Shown here: piece after piece, positions 45,901-57,845 of the stretch | Layout of the letters: every line of letters begins with the position of its first letter | How positions within the stretch are numbered: position 1 is the first letter of the stretch | Source of the DNA: Galerina marginata | Lineage: Eukaryota > Basidiomycota > Agaricomycetes > Agaricales > Galerinaceae | Length of the DNA stretch: 64,000 bases | Reading direction: 5' to 3' | NCBI GenBank assembly: GCA_023014335.1 | Contig: JAECYW010000024.1 | Span: forward strand, 62,001 to 126,000 | The notes under the pieces: model-generated | What the model was told of the DNA's origin: nothing | What the model saw: only the letters and a program-made list of their open reading frames with translations | Databases searched by the model: none | Position numbers and translations under genes: made by a program

Positions 45901-48107
45901 TCCCTAGAGGCAAATACCAAAGACAGAGGCTGTGATTTCGAAGTAGCCGGATATCGATAGTTATAAAGCAAAAAAAGCAGGATCAGTCGATTGATTTCGT
46001 GGCTTGGATCCCTTTAAAGCATCGAGACTGAATGAGCAGGTCCACCCAGTTTCTAGGGGGTAAAGTGTGCATATGACTGAGATAACGAGAGATGCTGACG
46101 AGAAACAAGCTCAGTAGTATGTACAACTCGAAAGTTGGGGGCTTCGATGATCCAGCTAGGTGATCTTCGGAGACAGTCCAAAGTCTTTATAGAAGGAGAG
46201 TCAGACAAAGCACATGCACTTCGAAAATTGCATGGCGGTTAAGATAGAACCTAGAACCTATAACGTAACCGACGCAGGTAAAACCCGCACGACGAACTTG
46301 AGATAGAAACGCAGCACTGAAGGCGTTATATATTGGAATGAGATCGCGACATACACGAGGAAATAAAGAACAATATACCGTGCCCCATGCTCCTTATCCT
46401 CATCACTGACCGAGGACATGCCTCAGGGCACCGAGCTTGATCACACATGCAGCCTAAGACAGGAATACAGAATTATTCTGTTGTATTCTCTCCGCATTGG
46501 CCAGCTACCACCCTTCGAGGAAGTGTGTGGGTCAGTAATGGTCATTTTGCACGACTGACGAGGCAGTCAGTACGAGGATTAATCTGATTGAAAGAAAAAT
46601 ATTAAACGTACAAAAAACCATCCTTCAGATTATCCCTAATTCATTTCAACCAACGATCAGCGACAAAAAAGTTGGTCGTAATCAGAATTGCTATGTACCA
46701 TAGTCGTGAAATGAAACAAGCAACTCTGTAATCCAATGGGACAGACGCGAAGACAGGAGATGAGAGAGATAGGTCATTAAAAGCCGAAATGCATCGATGA
46801 GGGGATGTACTGCCAAATATCACAGCTTAACCACCAAAATCTACGAGCAAGAACGTGCCTCTTCTCCAGTCAGTCGCAAGCATAGGCAGGTCAAAGTAGA
46901 CAACAAATAAGCCGACAGGTGTGGCAGTGTCGAGCACATCGTACAAGTACTCGAGTATACCGGCGCGTAGAGGAGTATAACTGGCACAGCAATGGGAGGC
47001 CGCACAATTCGGTGGAAAGCTGCACTGGTACGGGGGAAAGGAAGGAAGGAAGGGGAAAGTGCCGATGAACCCTGTTTTCCACAAGTGCACGGACCAGATC
47101 AATTCGGCATTCCTGTTCCGAGTCTCGGATTTGTCCGACGGCCCATTTGCAAGGGGCGATTTCAATCTCCTCCCCTTTGCAAGCACCTGCAGAGGCAGGC
47201 CACAGTATTATGTACGCTGACTGACCTACTTGACTGAATACGCTGGAATTTAACTGCTTTCATTGCAATTTCAATTACGAAATCTCGGTTTCGCAAGGTT
47301 TTCTGATACATGTAAATTATTTTCGTCGCATTTTTGTAGACGGCTCCAAGTATCTTTACCCGTTAAATGATGACCGAACAAGTCTCCGTACCTGGCAGGG
47401 AGATGGGACTCCGTTGGACTCCGTGTACCTGGGATCTGATCAGCTTCTTTTGGCAGCTGAATTCCCTGTCAAGAACTGTGGGCGATCCTGTGTGGTCCCG
47501 CTCGGCTGTGCTTCTGCTTCGATTGGAATACGCAATCGTCACTTCCGGCTATATTTTATTAACGATCACAACCTATGACCCTGTCCTCGTCTTTTCTCAA
47601 CTCTCCCGCTATTTGGAGTCTTTTTTGCTGGATAATGTGCTCACTGTTCCACATCCGGGTGCGTCGGCACTAGTCCCAAAATCTGACTGATCTATTTCCA
47701 GACTCTATTCAACCTTCCGAACGTTGACACTCCAAACCAATGTCTACTCATGAAGCATCTAAATTCAAAAGTTGAAGATCTGATGCATATGCACACACAA
47801 CAACAGCTGTTCCTAAACGCCAAGATGCGAAATAACTGACCGACATAGAAATCAGGTTCACAGGGAAATTTTAGGGAAATCATATCAGGCTAAATCTCGG
47901 GTAAGGGCATGAAGTAAGCGGCGCCCAGGTGTTATAAATTATAATTAGCGCCTGCACAATACTTACCGGTAAAAATTCCGGCAGACTTCTATTCAGCTTT
48001 CCGTTCTTTTTGACCTGTCGGCTTCTTAAAAATAACAAGTCCTTTTTCAATTTGCATTACACGGGTAAGACATCCGTTGTAATTCGGTACTACTCCATCA
48101 GAAAACT
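42994..48107. other. Long gene-poor region with diverged repeats
   Basis: Two blocks at about 45360-45450 and 45870-45940 resemble each other (ACCCGACCGACGAAG and AGAGGCAAAT..CAA.GACAGA are shared). The block 43990-45120 is one copy of the 1.1 kb repeat listed separately. The remaining open frames (46827-47237 on both strands, 47367-47690 plus) have no protein-family features and no neighbouring exons that I could join. The GH54 5' flank, with a TTTAAAAAG box near 43028, is at the left end. Confidence 0.4.
43990..45120. repeat. About 1.1 kb dispersed repeat, copy i
   Basis: This copy shares landmarks with copies at about 53830-54400 and 54420-55600: AAACGTCCTCCGTA, AACCACAAC, AGGATGGAAATG, GCGAATGGACGAAC, a GGTTATATGA.CGTGCACGGACC stretch, and a tail with TTTATTTAC and TTGTATGAT. 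A plus open frame at 44153-44440 (lysine/glutamate-rich) is not kept in the other copies, so I treat the repeat as non-coding or decayed. Confidence 0.55.
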
Positions 48108-50490
48108 TCAGTTTACATACGTCTTTACCCAAACCTTGGCCCTCGCAAAAGTTGGCTGACCCTTGAACGACATTTTCGCTTCGTGTTCCTGACGATCACG
48201 TTCGCGGATTGCATCCCCATCTCCCGGACGCCACACTGCATCAGTCGCGAAATCGATTGCCGCAGTCGGTACGAGATGATACTTATTGCCAGTGATAAAC
48301 TTCTCGTATAGCGTGTAGCCGCCGTAGAGCGTGATATACATTGCAACGCCAATGTATGTTGCGACGACGTTCTTATAATCAGAACAGAGGGGATGAGAAT
48401 GAGCGAAGTAAAATCTGGAGGACAGAGAAATTATGACGTACCCGAGCCTCGAACGGCTCTTGTCGGACCGCAGCATAGCCTTGAGCGACGAACATTACGG
48501 TACCTAGAATGATCACTCCAATAGGTAGGAGGGGATACAAAGGTTGACGATATGGTAAATCCGAAAGCGATAATCCTTTGGCTTTATACGCCTGCCTGAA
48601 CCGCAGGGAGATGAGTCCAATGCTCGTCCAGACGAGTAACGCGGATATCCCAGAAATATTGACAAGCCAGGAGAATGCGATACCCTCTCCCCAAATCGTC
48701 GTCAGGAATGTCAGGAACGAGAAGAGAAGGGACATACTAGGCGTGTCATAATTCTATCAATAAATATTAATGCCAAAAAGTAGTATAGACTTACAGCAAT
48801 GCAGGAACGGGGACGCCATGGCTGTTCACCCACCCGAATAGACGCGGGGCACTCCCCGCGCGAGCGAGTGATAAAAGCATCCTCGAACTGGCGTAGAAAC
48901 AAGAGTTCGTTGCTGATAAAACAGCAGTAAGCAGCACCGCATTAACAACATGAGCGGCTGCGCCGAAGCCGGCACGTACAAAAACCACAGTTATGGGCGA
49001 TGCAGTGACATCGCTGTCTAAATTTTACGGAAGGTCAGAAATAATCGGATAACAGCATTGGATGACAATGAACACTTACTAAACGCGGCTGTAAGCAGAG
49101 TAGGATCCCCGTTGTTGATGCATAGCCCAATTGTGAAGATCGTAAGCATGTAGAAGAGAATGATGCGAAAAAAAGTGGCTTTGATGGCGCGGGGGACATT
49201 CTTATATGGTTTTGCTGATTCGCCGGCGGCAACAGCAACAAGTTCAATGCCTCCGTAGGAAAAGAACGCATAGACAAGTGTCTGAGCGAAAGAAGCAAAG
49301 CCGCCGATAAAGGCTTGGCCATTTCCAAAATTAGAGAGACCCTTCCCCATTCAAAATTATTACTAGCCATACATAAATCATTTCGAAGAAAGCGCTTACT
49401 GGACCCGGGTGCCCTTTAATGCCTCCCCAATCAAAGATCAAACCAACGATGATGAAAAAGACGATCATGATTACTTTTATCAGAGCAAACCAGTATTCTG
49501 ATTCGCCTGAAAGTGAACAGGTTAGTATTTATAGGGAGGTCATTTAACTTAAACTGACCATAGACTCTGACATGGATCAATTGAAGCGCGAAAATCGGAA
49601 CAATGATAATGAGAGCCCAATGCCATGCCTGCAGCTTTTCAGTCCAGAATTGGAGAATAACTGCAGCGGCAGTCAACTCGCTGGCTGTATTTGAATTTGT
49701 TGGTTAATACTCGATCACAATTTAAGAACGTCAACTTACGTATCGAGAGAGCCCTAGAAAGTTGTTTCTAGTTAGCAGTGGAATGAACATAAAACCCGCT
49801 TGCTCTCCCACCATTGTAACCAGTAGTTCCAGCCTGACGGAATTCGATGTATACAAGTTCAAAACTGAATAAAGCCAATGTAAATCGGAGCAATATGCTT
49901 ACCTAGAGTAAAACCTAATGCCGGAGAGACAAAACGCGTTCCAAAGATAGAGAATGCCCCAGACACCGGATACATAGAAGACATTTCTCCTCTGGGTGAG
50001 CAAGTTCTCGATTAGAATTTGGGAATCGCCGACAGGAAAAAACGAGGTGACTCACAGTGTGATTACGACAGTATAGACAAATAACCCGACGACGAAATAA
50101 GACAGCAATGCACTTCCTGGACCAGCTAATGCCACGGCCTGGTAAATGACGACAAGTTAACGACGTAGAACCGTCGAACAGACAGATGGGAATTCACCGA
50201 TCCTGCACTCAGAAATATACCCGTGCCAATTGTCCCGCCGATAGCTGTCGTTCCAATTTCACGGAAATGAGCAAGTAGACTTTCCAATTTCGACGCATGA
50301 ACGTACCTATCATCATGAGATGGCGACTCTGCATCGCCCGCTGTGTATCATTGCCCTCCTGCACCCGAAATGCCACCCAAAATCCCTTCTTACCAGACGG
50401 GATATTTGGTTTTGGGAGCTGTCCTTCCTTGGGGCCATAGTCATCGTTGGAGGTGCTTGAAGAAGGCACAATTACGGACTCGGATTCCAT
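48108..50490 (-). CDS. Amino-acid permease, AAT (APC superfamily) type, multi-exon
   Basis: This plasma-membrane amino-acid/proton symporter gene has about ten short introns and an expected product of roughly 560-600 residues. The N-terminal exon starts MESESVIVPSSSTSNDDYGP and ends in a hydrophilic cytosolic tail with QRAMQSRHLMMI. The next exon has the TM1 signature IGGTIGTGIFLSAGS. Later exons give TM helices including WALIIIVPIFALQLIHVRVY, then FGNGQAFIGGFASFAQTLVY, then GGIELVAVAAGESAKPYKNV and the AAT-typical SATNSCFYASSRMLLSLARA. The last exon carries IGVAMYITLYGGYTLYEKFI and ends VKTYVN. All core helices of the family appear present, so the gene looks functional. Substrate specificity cannot be read. 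The first ATG at 50490 is preferred because the downstream tail length is usual for fungal permeases. Confidence 0.88.
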
Positions 50491-52140
50491 AGAGTAACCA
50501 AAGGAATCCGGCGGGGGAGAAAGCGTGAAAAAAGGGTGCCAACTACCGTGGCATCAACATAATATAGGCTGAAGATGCCATTCGTGGTCGAAAAATGGCA
50601 TGGGTAATGTCACTCTTCGGAAATTAACCTCATAACCGATGTCATAAGCATATCAAGCACGAGGAGATACAAAATTAGAAACGGGCACTGCTTCGAAGTA
50701 GATGTCCTAGACATGCGGTCGCAACTGTAGTGTTGCCGCGAGCTGAGCTGGCTTGAGTTAGCTTGAGCTGCGGTCTAACTTTTTTAGGCGCTTGGGGTCA
50801 GTTTTAGGTCCCTGATCTCTCATCTGGCCCAAGCAGTGTTGGCCGGTTAATACCCAAAGTTCGTGGTTGCAGTTACACTGATGGTTAAAATCGCTAACCG
50901 TTGTTAACCGTTGTCCATCAGAGAACTCTCACACGATCCATCCACCAGCAAACTTTCAGAGCGTGATCGATAACCTCGACTGTGGGAAAGCGTTCATCAA
51001 CCACTGTCGGTTCTGGTCGGTTCTTGATACCCAATTCGGTAGAGTTGCTGGACACGGTTACAGTTCACATCAAAAGCTAACCGTTATTAACCAACATCAA
51101 CCGTTAATAACTCTGTCAACGGTTCGATAACCGGCACAACACTGGGCCCAAGGTACCTAATCGTTCTTGTCTTGCCGCTTTTGATCGATCGATAATTTGC
51201 AGACTTGGGTGACCAAATTGCGTGAAAACTATTATTTAATTCAAATTTCGAAACTGAGAGTGTTGATGTACGCAGGAGGATATTAATCCACTTTCTACAC
51301 CTTCTAGTTCGACAATACTTAGAGGCAAATCGACGGGATAACACTGGCAAGTGAAGCAGAAGAGCGGATGGGAACGGTTTAGCCAAATCGGGGAGCTAGT
51401 TCGAGTCAGCTTGGGTTGACCTCAATGTGCCTAAGCTGAGCGCTCAAGTTGAACTCATCTCAGCGCACGGCACTAAGTACCAGTCGTAAGGGTCAACAGT
51501 AACCCGTCCGTGACTTTTGAACCGGACATATCAAGGACATATAACACTGTATTTAAGTTCTGTCTTCAGGTGAACTTACCTATTTCGTATGTTATAAATA
51601 AACGTGCTGTGTTCCAGGACTCATGAGTCATGACATGTTTGGTGGGGAACACAGAATGATTCTTATTCACACGGGCTAACGCCAAGCAGATTTGAACACT
51701 TTTGAACATCGCACTTTGAGCACAACGGCCGCTTTCGGCAATAATCGATCACCCGAGGAATATGTGCCTATCTAATGCGGTAGAATGGAAACGAACAAGA
51801 TAAGAAAACGGTTTGGCCATCAATGGTAATAATCATGTCTCCAAAGTCTAGCTCCATTATCACGTCTACTCTGAATCTGATGACCAATGTTCTAAAAAAT
51901 GAACGTCGGATACGAATACCTGATCGATTGCGCTGGCAGCTTGGCTTGTTCGCTCGGGCGTCAACCATGAAGTTTCTGCCAAGCCACGACATCGGCGCTA
52001 ATTATGGAGCTAAAGGCAACTATGGATGTAAATTTCGACCCGTCATGCATGGCTATGTCTGAATAGTATCGTTCTTAAATGTCCCAGTGGGACGTTCATT
52101 TCACAGACCACATCCACATATCCAAACTCTCATCGCCGCG
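50491..52140. other. Intergenic, upstream regions of two divergent genes
   Basis: The permease reads left and the membrane-protein gene reads right, so this 1.65 kb is a shared upstream region. It contains the hAT-type element at 50834-51144 listed separately. The plus open frame 51823-52062 and the minus frames here lack family features. Confidence 0.5.
50834..51144. mobile_element. Non-autonomous hAT-type element (MITE), 311 bp
   Basis: The element starts CAGTGTTG and ends CAACACTG. The inverted ends extend imperfectly to CAGTGTTGGCCGGTTA on the left and TAACCGGCACAACACTG on the right. It is flanked by a perfect 8-bp direct repeat GGCCCAAG at 50826-50833 and 51145-51152. An 8-bp target duplication and CAGTG ends are characteristic of the hAT superfamily. 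The inside holds repeated AACCGTT/GTTAACCG motifs near both ends, like subterminal transposase sites, and no open frame. It sits between the permease and the membrane-protein gene and may have altered their promoters. Confidence 0.85.
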
Positions 52141-53774
52141 ATGCTACTTGTTCTAGCCATCCTCTACCTTCTTCCGGGTTACCTCAACGCCAACGCAGCT
52201 TCCGGTTCCGATACGATAGTCTCGCGACAAACTAGCCTTCTCGCTCCATCTTTTCCACATGCATGTGTCTGCTTAGATGCTCAGAATCGGTCGAGATGGG
52301 ATATCGTATGGGGATGCCTGGTCACTATTTTCGCTTGCTCGTGGGTGTCTGTCCATCCAAATATCCCCAGACCACACGATCATTGGTGGAGGAAGGCGAT
52401 TCGGCGGCTAGAACTTATGTTCTGGTCAATAATTGCGCCAGAGCTCATCATATATTGGGCGTCGTGCCAGTGGCTAGGAGCTCGCTATCTGGCAGAGAAA
52501 TACCATCACCGTCAGTGTTATCGATTCTTTTAAGCCTTCTGAACTCTTACATAAATGTAGGATTTAAATGGACGGAAACCCATGGTTACTTTGTTCAAAT
52601 GGGAGGCTTTGTCTTATACGACGGGGAAAAATTCATGGGTGTAATCTGTCCAGAGAAACTCGAAGATCTACTTATCACAAATAAGATAGCAATGCCGACA
52701 ATTACCGAGGAAGAAATCGAAGATCGAAGCAAGGGAGACGGACTCTCCAAAGCTCTTGTTGTCGTTCAAACGACATGGTTCATCGCTCAATGCATAGCAC
52801 GGAAACTGCAAGGCCTTGTTATCACCGAACTGGAGCTTGCCACTCTGGCCATTGCCGCGCTTAACGTGGTCATGTATATCTTTTGGCGAAATAAACCCCT
52901 CGATGTCGCAACCACAGTCCCGGTTTACTTATTGCAACCGTCTGGACCAGTACCACCCACGTCGGTCGAACCACTTGGTCGGGAAGCTGTCGCAAATGAA
53001 GGTGCGTAAATCAATCTTGCATGATTAACAATACCAACTGTAAATCAAATTATCTTCGTAGTCAGTAACTCGCAAGATACCCCAAAAACCGAAGAAAATA
53101 AGCAGAAAAATTGGCAAGGTCAATAATCAAGTTTGATATTAATTTACTGAACATTAATGTCCTTTCGATCAACAGGCGTAATTGACATTGAAAGTTTGAG
53201 TCCTTCCGCCGAGATAAGCAAACAGCATAACTTCAATTTTGTGGATTTAGCACGCCAGGTTTGGTGGCTTATATCTGGGATTTTATATCGCTGGATAGCC
53301 AGTGGAGGCGTCGCCGTTGTCGCAAGAATGGGGGAAATACGATTCACTGACACAATCAGTGAAGGCTCAGAAAATTCCAAAACATTTTATGCCTACAACC
53401 CGACTCCACACAAGGTTAATGTTGGAAAAGACATCGTTCTTCTATTTGTAGGAATGCTGCTCGGTGCTATTCATTGTGTAGGATGGAACTTCTTCTTCCC
53501 ATCGCTCATCGAAGCCAACGTCTGGCGCATCTCCTCTGCACTCATCACAGGTATCCCGGCGGTTGGACTCGTTTCAATTCTCTTTTTAGGATTAGACGAA
53601 GATTTTCACGACGATTCTGGATCGAACGTCATTTGTTACCTGATGGGTCTGGCTGTCCCCGTTTATGTTCTCGCGAGACTTGCCCTCGGGGTAGTAGCGC
53701 TTAGTTCTCTCAGAGACCTTCCCTCAGGGGCATTGGGGACGGTTGAATGGACTTCGTTTATCCCCCATGTTTGA
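52141..53774 (+). CDS. Multi-pass membrane protein, conserved fungal family, unknown role
   Basis: There are four exons with three short introns, all in frame. Exon 1 runs from 52141 to about 52513 (donor GTCAGT), exon 2 from about 52562 to 53003 (donor GTGCGT), a short exon from about 53062 to 53119, and the last exon from about 53177 to 53774. The start is ATG 52141; the frame is open further upstream but without ATG. The N-terminus MLLVLAILYLLPGYLNANA is a signal peptide or anchor. Exon 2 begins FKWTETHGYFVQMGGFVLYD and contains DRSKGDGLSKALVVVQTTWF followed by IAQCIARKLQGLVITELELA, a signature I associate with a widespread basidiomycete family of unknown function. Five or more further helices follow (LLFVGMLLGAIHCVGWNFFF, then VWRISSALITGIPAVGLVSI). 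The gene ends SFIPHV. Confidence 0.8.
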
Positions 53775-53829
53775 TTAATAGTCGTTGTGCAATGCATAGT
53801 TTACTAATTTATTTCTATTGACAAGGCAC

Positions 53830-54400
53830 TCATCATTTGAATGGGTTAACATACCTCGATGCTAAAGGTGCAAGAACAGAACAAGGTCAGCTTTATACCC
53901 GTGTTAACGAGGTGGTAATGAGACGTTGTAGAATGGGCAAAGGAGAAGTACACGGAAGGAGTGTTCAAGAATTAAAACCTATGATAACCCTCGAGCTAGG
54001 AAACGTCCTCCGTACGAGTAAACCACAACACGAATATAAGTGGGCCAGAAGGATGGAAATGCGATTATGAAGGACGCCGTGCTCTAAAAAAGCAGATCAA
54101 GAGGCGAATGGACGAACTTGAATCTTCTTTTGGACACCAATAAGGCGGAACTAGTCTTCGAACGAACTCGAAGTAGGTCAGACCTGATAGGGAGAGAAAA
54201 AGACAACAATAGGCCCGTCCAATCACCGATCGATGTAGGAGAGAGAATACTAAGGAGAAGCGCGGCATCCGCCATCAAATCGAGGTAAAGATGATGGAGA
54301 GAAAGAAAAAGACACCAAAATGGCCACGCACCGCGATAGATTGGAACACACCTCCGTCCTCAATGGGTACATGAAGGAATCGCAGAGTCCTGTAATAAGA
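53830..54400. repeat. Dispersed repeat, copy ii
   Basis: This is a shorter copy of the repeat at 43990-45120, located just downstream of the membrane-protein gene and immediately followed by copy iii. It keeps the AAACGTCCTCCGTA, AGGATGGAAATGCGAT and GCGAATGGACGAAC landmarks but ends before the tail. Confidence 0.5.
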
Positions 54401-55600
54401 ATATATTAATAGGACACTTGGTAAAGATCAATGTGGAGGTGACTAGTCAACTTGTTTTCAACGACGATGAAAACGCAGATGGTAAATCAATAAAAATTGC
54501 ATTGCGGAGGAAGGATTCTTCCTCTGAATACCACAACCGGAATGTTAATGAAGACAGAAGGATGGAAATGTGATCACGAAGAACACCCTGCTTTAAAGAA
54601 GCAGATCAAGGTTCAAGAGGCGAATGGACGAACCCCGTGTTTTCTTCTGGACACCGATAAGGCTGAACTGGACCTTTGAACGAACTCAAAGCAGTGTCAG
54701 ACCTTATGGGGAGAGAAAAAGACAACGACAGGTCCGTCCGATACCCTATCGAATCCAATGTAGGAGAGAAAATTAAAATAGGAGGAAGAGGCACGGGTGA
54801 TAGCATCACTACCAGCTTGAGGTAGACCCGGAGAAGATGGAATAAGAAAGGCCACGCACAGCGATATCGATATGTTTTAATCCTCATGAGCGGGAAAGGG
54901 TCATGCGTATATCTAAACTGGATAATGAAATCGAAATCAAAAGTGACGAAGATAAATCTACGTACCTCTTTGTCGGTTTACGCAGAGGTTTCGAATCCAT
55001 CCTACCGCTGCAGGAGGAAGAGAAGAGGGAGAACGAAGACTTGGAGTAAACGAGTTCGATCATCAAAAGCAGCACAGAAAATGGTGACAGACATCATAGA
55101 TCCCTGGGCGGGTAGATAACGATCAGCGTACAAACTTGTGCTTGTGCTTGATCGACGTAAAGCCCTAGGGGAAGAGTTAGGTACTTCGTCCTACGATGCG
55201 TAGACAAAGGAGTACGAGGGACGATGAAAAAGCGTCATAAAAACCAGAATTTCGGTTACGAAAAGCGAGCGGAAAGAGGAGCGGTGAAGTGGGGGGAAGA
55301 ATGAAAGAAATGTCGGCGAACCTGACCACAACTTGGTTATATGAGCGTGCACGGACCTATGGACGTCCCTGCAATGCAGTTTATTTACTCGCCTCATGCC
55401 CTGCCGAATCCTGATAATAACATTGCTGTCTCTCCGTTCAAACCCTCTTTGGCAATAGCATCAGCTTGTTTAATTTCCCTCTATTGGCTGGTTATTTGTT
55501 GTAAGTCAACATCGAATGTTTGACTTGAATCTCATCATTTGGACAAGGCGCAGCGCTTTTGCAATTTTGTATGATCCCCGAACTCAAAATGTGCGTCGGG
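54401..55600. repeat. Dispersed repeat, copy iii
   Basis: This is a nearly full-length relative of 43990-45120, including the GGTTATATGA.CGTGCACGGACCTA stretch near 55334 and the TTTTGTATGAT tail near 55567. Open frames in it are short and not shared with copy i. Confidence 0.5.
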
Positions 55601-55969
55601 CTCGTGTGTGGTTACTCGAGTAGTAGTTATTCTTGGACTGTCTACAATAAGAAAGGAATGAACGCGTCGAAGTTGGCGTCGAGCTGTGCAGTTCGATCAA
55701 AAGGGCTGGTCTTTTGCTCAGTCTAGTTTTCATATATATACAAAACACTCTTACCATGAATACTTTACCACAGTTAAAATGTATCCCGACGCATTCATGA
55801 GTTCTGGGCCGAGCTGCCCGAGCCCGGATTAGATTAGATAGAGATCACTATCAGCAGCCTGTCCACATGTAGCCGCCGCGCGGTCCTCTGACGAACAACG
55901 ATATCCTTGACGCGCTCCCCGAGCCTTTCCAGACCCCACCTGCTAGGGTAGGTCTGATTGGCATATCCC

Positions 55970-57845
55970 ATCGTGTCTCGAGATTGCCTCGAACCCGTCG
56001 TAGATGACGAGAAATCTGGTCGGTCCGGGTTCGCCAGCCAATCGGGTCAGTCCCGGAAACAACCGATTTCTCTCTCAACCACATCCGCCGCCTTTTCGTC
56101 CGACTTCGTTGGCTGTCCCGACCCAAAGGACGTCAAGAAACAAGGTAAGTAGGCGTTTATTCATTAAATGCCCATGTTTCTGACTCTTCTGGCTTTATTT
56201 AGCTATGATATAGGTCTTGACGATATCGTTTGGCCGTCGTCCGCGCCACGCAAAGAGGCGGGGATGCATGAACGGAGGCACTGACATCGGATAACCCAGC
56301 TTCATGGCTGCACCGAAAGAACATCACTGTATTTCATCGCCGCAGCCCTGCCTGCGTCCATCCACCTCAGAAGACCCGTCTTTCACCACCAGCAGCGCGA
56401 ACCCCGAAGGCCAGTACCGCCACTCGGCGCCAACGACTCAGTTCGTCGCTGCTCTTCGCATACAGATGAAGATTGGCTTCCCGTGCCGCCGCTGTGCTTT
56501 CCCTCGCTAGACCATCCGATCTGGCGTTTCCTGATACTGCAACTTCCAGCACGATCAAAGTGGTTGGATGTGATATACGAGCTTAGGGGTCAACGACAAT
56601 TCGCGAGCGCCACTGGAGGGGCGGTGCGATGTCCCTGAGTGGGGAGCGGGGCTGGGAAGGGCGGGAGCGGGATTCGTTCTTACCCCTCTCTTCATTCGCC
56701 AGCCGCGTGCAGTCTGAGGCACGCCGGTGGATTCGACTGACGAAATGTGATACATGTCGTCCAATTTTCCCTTTCGATGCTCAAAAGATATCGAGCGTTC
56801 GATTGCGTCGGGCTGATCCTTTCGACCCGAAGGATCCGTGGAACCTCCACGTGGCGATTCAGATGGGCATGGTGCCATTGAGGAAGAGACGCAACTTCTG
56901 AATCAAGCTTGGTGTTTTTAGATGTGTTTTGATTTTTTTGGTCAGAGTACGATGTCAGGGTATGGTACGTTGTTTTCTTTCGACGTTGTCAATGGAAGAC
57001 TCCTTGTGCTGACGAGTAAATTTATCAAGATACATGTACTTTCCTCTACCAGGTAAATAGATGTCAAAAAAATCTGCACGTTTTACTTTGGATGCGCACG
57101 GACTCGTACTGGCCAAAATAAGTGGGAGTGTCGTGCACGCGTACGATCAACCCGCGGGACCTGATCGTCACCCGCTCTTCCCCACTTCCCCGTCAATCCC
57201 CTGAATATCCCTAGAAGCACGTATTGATGGCGATAACAGGGCCAGTCAGCATGTTCATATCGGCTCTGAGTCGATAGTGCTCAGGGTTCAGAATAGTGAA
57301 AATGACGCCGCGACATATCCCGTCAGTAAAGTAAGTTCAACGGTTTCTCATCGAGTCTTATTCATAAATCTTAACTCACAAGTAGTTTACTAAACCTACA
57401 GACACTCGTCAGGCAACGATTTACCACCACCCCCCGCTCCGATTCGACGAGCAACACCTTTTCGCTGACTTGTGTAACTGCGTCGAGTTTGAAGTTATCG
57501 AAAAGCTTCTGATTTGTACTAAACACCACGTTCACCCCGGCAGCTCTGAATCCATGATCGCTTCCTTGACTTCCTCAGAACCGTGATGATCCAACGGCTA
57601 TGATTAAGCCTTCACCCTAATCGAGCAAATGTTCCTATTTATTATAATGAAGTACATTCCACCCGATCCTACCGGTCCGCCATCTTTTGACCTCGAGGTT
57701 AGTTTAAGTATTCTCATTCAGTTCGTTCAGCTATCAGATTTTCAACATAATCTTCTTTCTTTCTACCAGCAACGCTTAGATCGTCTCGGACACCTGCCCG
57801 ACTAAACAATTCCGATTCACTCGAAGACACTCGAATAATACTATA
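55970..57845. repeat. Decayed module upstream of reductase copy 3
   Basis: This is the inverted counterpart of 25846-27490. The conserved block at 56010-56140 leads to a donor-like CAAG/GTAAGT site, and an acceptor ATATAG lies at 56214 before GTCTTGACGA. Further right, a plus open frame 56629-56901 ends in DPFDPKDPWNLHVAIQMGMV; the left arm retains only traces of it. A block near 57113-57150 matches 26470-26505 inverted. No functional gene can be assembled. Confidence 0.4.
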
